A stretch of DNA of 64,000 bases from Elgaria multicarinata webbii. Its lineage: Eukaryota; Chordata; Lepidosauria; Squamata; Anguidae. A program made the position numbers and the translations under genes. Shown in pieces: positions 46,401 through 64,000 of the stretch. The number at the start of each line of letters is the position of its first letter. The stretch's first letter is position 1. The notes under the pieces were generated by a model. It was not told the DNA's origin. It ran no database searches and saw nothing but the letters and a program-made list of their open reading frames with translations. Where the stretch lies: assembly GCF_023053635.1 (NCBI RefSeq), contig NC_086188.1, positions 2,001,001 to 2,065,000 on the forward strand. The letters are read 5' to 3'.

Positions 46401-47150
46401 AATTCAGAGCCTTCTCTTTCACGAAATGCTCATTTTTCAACATTTTTAATCTCAGGAATGGGAAAATGTCACCCATATGGCTGCCCACCCGCCAAAAAAA
46501 ATACATTCTGAGGCTTACCCTGACAAAAAACTGCATTGAAAGCTATTTTTATTGCCATTTTACAGAAGGGGATGGGAGAAGTGGCAAAAAGGAAGAAGGA
46601 AAACAACAAAACCAGGAAACGCAGAATGAAGATGGGGTCTGAGCACAGCCTTGGCAGCCTCACATCCTAAAATCTATACTGCACCCACTGCTTGCGCTTT
46701 GGGGCAGAATCCTTACCATTTTGCGAAGCTTGACCACCCTGTTGCCTCCATTCTTATCGCCTCCAACAGGCTTTGTGATAGTGGCTGGATCTTTCTCTCG
46801 CTTTTTCTTTTCTATCTGCAGACAAAAAAGAAACAAACCTTTGAAAGGTTTTCGCAACCTTAACATACCATACAACGCATAAGAGGCCCTGGAAGATCAG
46901 ACCTGGGATATACAGAGTCTGGAATCGTTTCTCCAGCAGATTCTAGGAAATGTACAGCATGTTACTTATGCAACTAAGAGCTCACAGTGTTTTCCTCTAC
47001 CTTAGTTTCTGGAGCTTTGTATTTGCGCTTGTACATGGCTTTCCGGGCGTACATGGCCGACCGGGAATATTTCCCGATACCCCGGGCCAGCACCGGGTTA
47101 CGGCTGGTATGGGTTTTCCGGACCCTTTTGGTTTTCTTCTCGCCCGCCAT
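43257..47150 (-). CDS. RPL6: RPL6, 60S ribosomal protein L6 (eL6), complete
   Basis: eL6 is a structural protein of the large ribosomal subunit, bound to 28S rRNA. Six coding exons (47,150-47,001; 46,815-46,717; 46,361-46,218; 45,898-45,850; 44,856-44,672; 43,409-43,257) join in phase to 259 codons plus TAA. Hallmarks are [91 protein letters not shown] and [10 protein letters not shown] at the C-terminus. The N-terminus before SRNPV has only 16 residues ([15 protein letters not shown] and one more) against about 45 in human eL6 (288 residues). The ATG sits directly after the intron 1 acceptor, so the leader comes almost wholly from the non-coding first exon. Introns and the intact frame show the source gene, not a processed copy. 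Confidence 0.97.
43958..44184 (-). mobile_element. tRNA-derived SINE (GTGGTGTAGTGG type)
   Basis: Reverse copy: tail GGAACCCAAGGGGGCGTACA, body TCCTCACAACAACAACCCTG, head AGCCACTACACCACACTGGC. In the RPL6 intron before the last exon. Confidence 0.85.
44582..44652. mobile_element. Palindromic MITE half
   Basis: CCAACCTTCCCCAAACTGGT, then CCAGATGTACTGAACTACAA and TCTCAGCGTACCCCAGCCA. It lies 20 bp from the RPL6 exon 5 donor. Confidence 0.65.
44672..44856 (-). CDS. RPL6: RPL6 coding exon 5
   Basis: Encodes [20 protein letters not shown], then [19 protein letters not shown] and [10 protein letters not shown]. Acceptor TTCTCCTCAG, donor GAG|GTGTGT. Phase 1 in, phase 0 out. Confidence 0.95.
45490..45592. 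mobile_element. Palindromic MITE half in RPL6 intron 5
   Basis: GCCTATGCTGGCTGGGAATG, then ATGTGACTTGTAGTCCAACA and GGGGAAGGGTGCC: worn copy of the GTTGTAGTCC family. Confidence 0.6.
45850..45898 (-). CDS. RPL6: RPL6 coding exon 4 (49 bp)
   Basis: Encodes [16 protein letters not shown] plus the first base of a Gly codon. Acceptor TTTTTCTAG, donor ACAG|GTAAGC. Confidence 0.94.
45945..46130 (-). mobile_element. Dispersed squamate repeat fragment
   Basis: GATGCTGGACCAGACCAAGG, GGGAAACCCACAAGCAGGAC, CCAGCAAGCGCTGGACATAG: same family as 62,300-62,740. In RPL6 intron 4. Confidence 0.7.
46218..46361 (-). CDS. RPL6: RPL6 coding exon 3 (codons 84-131)
   Basis: After TGTCTTTAG it encodes [20 protein letters not shown] through [10 protein letters not shown], ending AAG|GTAAGG. 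It carries the KOW-like ITPGT and TGRHRGK rRNA-binding segment. 144 bp, phase 0-0. Confidence 0.95.
46717..46815 (-). CDS. RPL6: RPL6 coding exon 2 (codons 51-83)
   Basis: After TTGTCTGCAG it encodes [19 protein letters not shown] and [14 protein letters not shown], ending ATG|GTAAGG. Phase 0-0, 99 bp. Confidence 0.95.
47001..47150 (-). CDS. RPL6: RPL6 coding exon 1 (codons 1-50)
   Basis: CTCTTAG|ATGGCGGGC: the start codon is the first triplet of the exon. It ends YKAPETK before GTAGAGG. The Lys-rich extension seen in mammals is missing between MAGEK and SRNPV. Confidence 0.95.
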
Positions 47151-47640
47151 CTAAGAGATAGAGAAATTAAGATTAATGACTTGCATAAAATAAGGAAGAA
47201 ACGGGAAAAGGAAGAATGAAAAAGGACAATGCAACTCCATTGAAAAACATTTCAGCAAACTATTTTTTTTAAAAAAAGTCTTCACATCCCATGCAGGCTT
47301 ACTCAGAAACAAGGCCTACAAAGTCCCCAAACAGCTTAGTTGTAGGTAAGTGTGGCTAAGACTTTAGCGCTTGTCTCCTAGAATCAGTTTCACTATAGCC
47401 AAAAAGTTCTAAATTGAATATATTAAGCCCAAAGACCTGCTCTATGACAGATATGCTCCAAGTCTCCTTGGCACAAGGAAACTTATCAATGAGATATTAG
47501 ATCTGAGCAAGGAAACAAGCAAAGGCCTTTAGGGCTTATAAAACGAGGCCCCAGTCTGTATATGATGTTGTGGGCAACTTATCTCTACAGCCAAGCTAGA
47601 AACACAGAAGATCCCAACCCACACTGCCTGGGACTAGAAC

Positions 47641-47779
47641 TCTCCCACACTACAGTCATTCAAGAGGCAGCTGGACAGACATCTGTCAGGGTTGCTTTAA
47701 GGTGGATTCCTGCATTGAGCAGGGGGTTGGACTTGATGGCCTTACAGGCCCCTTCCAACTATGCTATTCTATGATTCTA
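47641..47779 (+). mobile_element. CR1 LINE, 3' end
   Basis: CATTCAAGAGGCAGCTGGAC, then GGATTCCTGCATTGAGCAGG and the tail CTATTCTATGATTCTAAG. In RPL6 intron 1. Confidence 0.9.
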
Positions 47780-48468
47780 AGACACCCCCGCCCCATGTTC
47801 AAAGGCAACCCTTTGGGCCAGCCAACATGTGACACATATCAAGGCTGGCAAAAATAGAAGCCAGGAGGGATCAGGCATGGCAACCAAAGGCCCACCTCCC
47901 CAATAAGAGCCGTCTCCTAGAGCGGCCCTCCGCTACCTAATCTCCCATTGTGGCTGAGAATAGTGGACACTATGGTTGACCTGCAGAAGGCTGCAAAAAC
48001 CACAACAGGTGATCTTGCCCATCAATGAAGCGGCCCTTTGGTTTCTTTAGGGGCAGGGCCGTTTTCAAGAGTGGGGAAAGAGACAAAGAGTGTGCAGAGA
48101 AGAAGCCCGCGGCTTCCCCCGCATCCCACTGAAAAAACACGCAGGAGTTTCTTCCCAGGGAAGAGAGACAACACGTGTCCTTGCCTGTGCTGCGGGACTC
48201 TTCCGCGCAATACGGTAGCCCCTTGGAACCGACCGGCCTCCCAAGTGCGAGTAGTAGCAGCCCCGGCCTAAAGGCTCCGGGGCGCCCCCGTACCGGCGGT
48301 CGGACCCCGCTCTTCCCCCAGCCAAAGAACGGCCCCGCACCGTCCACCAGACGCCGCCCGAGCAGCCTAGCTCTACCCGCCCGTCGCAGGGGGCCAAGCC
48401 GGGGCGGATGGCGGCGGATCCGAACGACGGGCCTGAGGAGAGAAAAGAAGCGCTGCCGCCATTCTTAC

Positions 48469-48490
48469 CTTCGGAGAAGGGAAAAGGAGG
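48469..48490 (-). promoter_or_regulatory. RPL6: RPL6 non-coding exon 1 with 5'TOP tract
   Basis: The minus strand reads CCTCCTTTTCCCTTCTCCGA, then AG|GTAAGAATG. A pyrimidine tract of this kind at the cap site is the 5'TOP signal that puts ribosomal protein mRNAs under mTOR/LARP1 control. The exact start is inferred; a second pyrimidine stretch (CTCTCTTT) about 30 nt upstream is the alternative. Spliced to coding exon 1 it gives a leader of only about 22-55 nt. Confidence 0.7.
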
Positions 48491-48524
48491 CAATATCCGG
48501 GAACGCGGCGCTAAAGAGAGCGGA

Positions 48525-48572
48525 GGCGTGATGTCACCGCGCACGCTCCAGCGTATTCTGGGAGATGTAGTT
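48525..48572 (-). promoter_or_regulatory. RPL6: RPL6 core promoter sites: CRE-like and ZNF143-type motif
   Basis: On the minus strand ACTACATCTCCCAGAATACG (48,552-48,571) matches the ZNF143/THAP11 consensus ACTAYRNNNCCCR. TGACATCA (48,529-48,536) is one base from the CRE palindrome. Both lie 40-80 bp upstream of the 5'TOP tract in a small CpG island (about 48,150-48,560). Confidence 0.7.
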
Positions 48573-48629
48573 TGCCTTGCGCAGCGGGCAGCCTGAGTTT
48601 CTTGGGCGGCGGAGCTAAAGGAGAAGACG

Positions 48630-48760
48630 AGCTGGGGACCTTTAGATGTGTGTTGGACTGCACCGCCCACCATCCCCTGCCGGCATGGCCATTGATAATG
48701 GGAGTTTTAGTTCCACATATCTGGAGGGCTCCAGGTTGGGGAAGGCTGAAAAAGGTCATG
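48630..48760. mobile_element. Palindromic MITE upstream of RPL6
   Basis: GGGGACCTTTAGATGTGTGT, TGGACTGCACCGCCCACCAT, then ATGGGAGTTTTAGTTCCACA and GGGGAAGGCTGA. About 150 bp from the RPL6 start. Confidence 0.7.
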
Positions 48761-48835
48761 TGCTAGCGGTGATGAGCTTTAGATGGTGAGCAAACTAAGA
48801 ACATTCCCCCACCCCCACGAAAGCCTTTGCACTTA

Positions 48836-48951
48836 GGGCGCAATCCTATGCCTGTTTGGATAGGAAAAAAAGTCCTACAACTCCCAGCATCCTCCAGGCA
48901 GGAAGCTGCAGGACGTTGTTCTATTAAACGTGCATATAGGATTGCGCCCTT
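48836..48951. mobile_element. MITE with GGGCGCAATCCTATG ends
   Basis: GGGCGCAATCCTATGCCTGT at the left and TATAGGATTGCGCCC at the right are inverted. The core TACAACTCCCAGCATCC resembles the other MITE family. Short TIR MITE, no coding. Confidence 0.8.
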
Positions 48952-49219
48952 AAATTTGTGTTGATCGAGTATGCTGCTTAATATGTGCTGAAATGGCCAT
49001 CTTTACCATTTCTTTGATATTGTATTTTCGTGTGCTCGTCGTGGTTTTTTTTTTGCATTGTATTACCTCGCTTTGGTATTTTCCTTTGTTAAGCGATATA
49101 TAAATTTATTGAAAATAAATAAAATATGATGGCAGGTGTCTTATTGGAAGATGAGCTGCTGAACGCACCCCTGAGGTTGGGGAAGCAATTGTCTCATTTT
49201 TCCTTCTCTGATGCTACCT

Positions 49220-49335
49220 CCCCTTCAGCTGGCAAGGTGTTGGACTATAGCTCCCATCATCCACAGCCTGCACTGGGTGGGGATGTGATGGAAATTGTAG
49301 ACCAACACCTCTGGAGGGCTCCAGATTGACGAAGG
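49220..49335. mobile_element. Palindromic MITE (GTTGTAGTCC type)
   Basis: GGTGTTGGACTATAGCTCCC, then GATGGAAATTGTAGACCAAC and CACCTCTGGAGGGCTCCAGA: two arms around a GTGGGGATGTG core. Confidence 0.75.
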
Positions 49336-49338
49336 CTG

Positions 49339-49602
49339 CCTTATGCAGTTTGGTGTTGGACTGGGAGTCGAGTCCCCCACTTGGCTTTGGAAGCACACTG
49401 GGTGACTTATTTATTTATTTATTACATTTTTATACCGCCCAATAGCCGAAGCTCTCTCTTTGGGCCAGTCACAGGCTCTCAGCCCAACCTACCTCACAGG
49501 GTTGTTGTTGTAAGGATAAAATGGAGAAGGAGGAGGATTATCTACACCGCCTTGAGTTCCTTGGAGGAAAAAAGACACGATGTAAATGTAATAAATGTAA
49601 TT
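49339..49602 (+). mobile_element. tRNA-derived SINE interrupted by a LINE tail
   Basis: Starts TTGGTGTTGGACTGGGAGTC. The SINE text breaks after CACTGGGTGAC and resumes at TTTGGGCCAGTCACAGGCTC. Between (about 49,407-49,457) lies a minus-strand L2-like tail (TTTATACCGCCCAATAGCCG). Confidence 0.8.
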
Positions 49603-49871
49603 TTAAAAAATCCCATTCATTTCCTGTCGGTGGTCAAACTCATCCCCAAAGCGTGCGAAAGACGAAAAGCAAACGTGCCCAGCGTGGAAAGGGTGTTCAC
49701 TACCACAGAGGCGCCGCGCGCCTAGAGCGTCTCCCTCCGGCGGACTGCGGCTGTTGACTGCCACTCTAGCCCACTCCCGGCTCCATGCCCCGCCTCGCTC
49801 TGAGAAGGAGGAGAGCCGGGAGTCCGCCACGGAGGGCGGGGCCTACTGTTGCTAGTGCGCGTCGCGGGTTG

Positions 49872-50006
49872 ATGACGCGCTGGGAGCTGCGACGCGTTGC
49901 TCTGTGTCTCTGTCCCTCCCAGGCTTGAATGCGGCCGGGCCCGGGCTGGCTTGTGCTCCCCGCTTCCCGGGCCGGGCTCCCCGCAAGGCGAAGGGGCCCC
50001 ATGTGA
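49872..50006 (+). promoter_or_regulatory. PTPN11: Chain of short upstream ORFs in the PTPN11 leader
   Basis: Three upstream start codons precede the main ATG: one at 49,872 (18 codons, stop TGA at 49,926-49,928), one at 49,929 touching that stop (TGAATG; 25 codons, stop TGA at 50,004-50,006), and ATG-TGA at 50,001-50,006 that starts and stops at once. Which are in the mRNA depends on the transcription start. The last is 19 nt before the main ATG. Confidence 0.6.
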
Positions 50007-50025
50007 GGAAGACGGAGACGGGAAG

Positions 50026-61175
<11,150 letters not shown>

Positions 61176-62299
61176 TAAGGGCACCCTTGCAGTGGGATTG
61201 GGTGTGCTGAATGGGAGCCCAGGAAAGTTGGGTTATGGCTGTATATTTATGCTGCTGAAGCATTGGTCCAGGCTCAGAAGTCCGAGGGCTCTAGGTGCCT
61301 CACACGGAGCCCAAACCAGCTACCAAAAATAACCATCCATCTGGCTCGGTAGAAAAAGTGATCCGAAACAGTCATGATACGTAATTGCCTGCGTCTTGCA
61401 TAGCATTGGTGGCAGCTTCTGTTAGTAGAGCTGGTGCCATGTTACGGAATGTCCACAAGCATTCCAACTGCTTAGGAAGCAAAGCTATTGGCGAACAAAA
61501 TATCCCCAGTCCGGGATGGCTGGGCGTTTAGCAGGGACTAAAAACTCACGTGGGCCCCAAGGAAAAAGTCGCTGCATGTGTGGAGCAGGCTGAGGGCTGG
61601 AAACCTGAATGGGCACAGGTTCTGGGAGGGTGGGAACCTAAGGCAAGGGGTGGGCGGAATGTACTTTGGGACCTACAGGTAGACCTCCTATGATTTGCGG
61701 TAGATTAGCGAGAGTTTTCGACTCCCAATGGTTGTACAACAGCAACAACCCATAATTAACCCATAGTCCTGAGTTCACTCATAATAACAACTCAGAATTT
61801 AGCAAGCCATGGTCATTGCGTGCGAAGCAGAGTGATGATTTGAACTCACCAGCTAGTTGTTCGGCTGCGGGGGCCTAACGTTTGGGTTTCGGTCGTGCAT
61901 TTAGGTCTTCGATAAATCTATTTAGAACCGTGCTCGTGAGTTGCTGTTCATCTTTAAAGGCTCGGTCTTACCATTAAAACAGTGGGCTGCGTGTGGGATG
62001 TATATGGGGTGCTGCCCTGGCCAGGTTTCATTGCTTCAGGCTGAGGTTTGCTGTATCATCTGTAGATATGGGGCAAGGGTGGCTACCTGAAAGGTAAGGC
62101 TTTGGTGTGGGTGTGGAGTTGTTAGAACACCACTAGGGGGAACCGTGGCCTCGCTTGGTCCTTCCGTGTTCCTGTCTTGAAAGACCCTCTCTGGCTGTGT
62201 TGCACGTTTCAAGAGGCCGGCTGAACATTTCAATTTATTGGGAACAAAAGAGGGGTGGGCGGGCTTGTTTAAACGTTGCTAAGGAGGCAAATCAGGCCA

Positions 62300-62740
62300 G
62301 CATAAGAACACAAGAAATGCCAAGCTGGATCAGACTGAGGGTCCATCTCGTCCAGCACTCTGTTCACACAGCAGCCAACCGGCTGTCGTCTAGGGACCGA
62401 CAAAGCAGGACTTGGTGCAACAGCACCCTCCCACCCATGTTCCCCAGCAGCTGGTGCACACAGGCGTGCTGCTTCAGATACTGGAGGTAGCACATAACCC
62501 TCAGGGCTAGTAGCCATGGACAGCCTTCCCTTCTCTTCCTCTGGGGATTTATCCAACCCCCTTTTAAAGCCATCCAAATTGGTGGCCATCACTACATCTT
62601 GTGTTAATGAATGCCACAATTTAAACTATGCTGCCTGTGCAGAAGCCCTTCCTTTGATCTGTCCTGAATCTCCCACCCATCAGCTTCACGGGATAATGAC
62701 CCCTCTGGGTTCTAGTATTTTGAGAGAGGGAGAAAAAAAA
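62300..62740 (-). mobile_element. Dispersed squamate repeat, longest copy
   Basis: GCATAAGAACACAAGAAATG, then CTGGATCAGACTGAGGGTCC, GGGACCGACAAAGCAGGACT, AAAGCCATCCAAATTGGTGG and CTGTCCTGAATCTCCCACCC. Same family at 17,300 and 45,945. It has no recognisable protein; class left open. Confidence 0.75.
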
Positions 62741-63045
62741 TGCTACCAGCCGATGTTCTGAGCGCAGATAAAGGGAGGTGAAGGCTGCCCTGCACACATC
62801 GCGTCCCACCAAGTCCGCCGTGGTGGATTGGGCCCTGCTAGCCCCTTGGCAAGTCTCTGGCTCCCTGCGCTGGGTTTTGTATTTTATTTATTTACGCTGC
62901 CCTTTCTTTCAAGCAGCAGAAGGTGGCTATCGACCCACATAGAAGCAACACAACATGAAAACATGAATGTCGCTACAACCCCCCAAATCAGATCAAAGAC
63001 TTGCCTGTATTCCCAAAGCTTCTACAAATACATCTTTAATTACTG

Positions 63046-64000
63046 CCTTAATAATAATAATTTATTACCCGCCTGTCCCTCTGGATTGAGGCAGAGCACA
63101 ACACTAAATACAATATAATACATAAAATTAGTAAAAAGAGTATATAAAACCAATACAATATTAAAATAACAATCACAGCATCTTAAATTTGTTAGGTTTA
63201 AAATTCATCTGGGTAGGCCTGCTGGAAAAGACTAGTCTTTACGGCTGTCTTAAACTCAGAGAGAGCTTTAAGCTGATGAATCTCCTCCGTCAGGCCATTC
63301 CACAGTCTGGGGGCGGCAGAAGAAAAGGTCCCCTGGGTAACAGTGGCCAGCCTTGTTATGGCTGACTGGAGTAAACCCTTCCCAGAGGTCCTGAGTGTGC
63401 CAGGCGGATTGTACGGGGGTGGGGAAAGTGTTCCTGCAGATATCATAGAATCATAGAATAGCAGAGTTGGAAGGGGCCTACAAGGCCATCGAGTCCAACC
63501 CCCTGCTCAATGCAGGAATCCACCCTAAAGCATCCCTGACAGATGGTTGTCCAGCTGCCTCTTGAATGCCTCTAGTGTGGGAGAGACCACCACCTCCCTA
63601 GGGAACTGATTCCATTGTCGTACTGCTCTAACAGTCAGGACGTTTTTCCTGATGTCCAGCTGGAATCTGGCTTCCTTTAACTTGAGCCCGTTATTCCGTG
63701 TCCTGCACTCTGGGAGGATCAAGAAGAGATCCTGGCCCTCCTCTGTGTGACAACCTTTCAAGTATTTGAAGAGTGCTCTCATGTCTCCCCTCAATCGTCT
63801 CTTCCCCAGGCTAAACATGCCCAGTTCTTTCAGTCTCTCCTCATAGGGCTTTGTTTCCAGACCCCTGATCAACCAGGTAGCCTAGACCCAAACCATGTAG
63901 GGCTTTAAAGGTAATAGCCAACACTTTATTCTTCACCCGGAAACTAATTGGCAGCAGTGTGATTGACAGTCGAACCCTTACTGGAAGGGACTTGCCCAGT
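63046..64000 (-). mobile_element. L2-like LINE split by CR1
   Basis: Plus-strand text TAATAATAATAATTTATTAC (tail), then TGGTCTTTACGGCTGTCTTA-like ORF end (63,230-63,330) up to 63,441, resuming at 63,874 with GGTAGCCTAGACCCAAACCA and AGGGCTTTAAAGGTAATAGC to the window end. Confidence 0.75.
63442..63873 (-). mobile_element. CR1 LINE inserted in an L2-like LINE
   Basis: Begins ATCATAGAATCATAGAATAG. The reverse strand encodes MIRGLETKPYEERLKELGMF, then RRLRGDMRALFKYLKGCHTE and NVLTVRAVRQWNQFPREVVV. The 115-codon frame is unbroken, so the insertion is fairly young; 5'-truncated. Confidence 0.93.

Larger units (their letters stand above)
48491..49679. other. RPL6-PTPN11 head-to-head intergenic region
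   Basis: Between the RPL6 start and the PTPN11 CpG island lie two palindromic MITEs (48,630-48,760; 49,220-49,335), one further MITE (48,836-48,951) and a SINE interrupted by a LINE tail (49,339-49,602). No gene. Confidence 0.7.

Noticed and set aside
48065-48673. A 202-codon minus-strand frame at the RPL6 promoter
   Set aside because: It overlaps the RPL6 non-coding exon and promoter motifs and is Ser/Arg/Gly-rich chance coding in a CpG island.

Overview
The window is nuclear DNA from a vertebrate, almost certainly a squamate reptile. It holds vertebrate split genes with GT-AG introns. The repeats are CR1 LINEs with the CTATGATTCTATGA tail, L2-like LINE 3' ends with TAAA tails, tRNA-derived SINEs and palindromic MITEs of kinds common in lizards and snakes. 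I cannot name the species.

Layout: (1) 264-33,321, minus strand: the 5' part of HECTD4, a giant HECT-type E3 ubiquitin ligase. Seventeen coding exons join in phase into 923 codons; the rest of the gene, including the HECT domain, lies beyond base 1. A CpG island covers exon 1 and its upstream region. (2) About 34-43.2 kb: intergenic, repeat-bearing, with no gene seen. (3) 43,257-48,490, minus strand: the complete RPL6 gene (ribosomal protein eL6), six coding exons and one short non-coding 5'TOP exon, 259 codons. (4) 48.5-49.7 kb: short intergenic stretch packed with small repeats. (5) 49.8 kb to the window end, plus strand: the 5' part of PTPN11 (SHP2), coding exons 1-6 (252 codons: both SH2 domains and the linker). 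The phosphatase domain lies beyond base 64,000.

The order and strands (HECTD4 minus, RPL6 minus, PTPN11 plus) match the human 12q24.13 block. The three genes have no shared pathway: ubiquitin ligation, ribosome structure and SH2-phosphatase signalling. RPL6 and PTPN11 lie head to head, with about 1.3 kb between the RPL6 start region and the likely PTPN11 promoter.

No new biological system was found. The points most worth a second look are a chain of short upstream ORFs before PTPN11, a short RPL6 N-terminus, a frame ambiguity at one HECTD4 acceptor, two (near-)perfect palindromes in PTPN11 intron 1, a 240-bp direct duplication between HECTD4 and RPL6, a decayed tandem array beside HECTD4 exon 1, and a cluster of MITEs carrying a ZNF143-like core around the RPL6/PTPN11 promoters. 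Nearly all other short ORFs are chance frames in introns or repeats.
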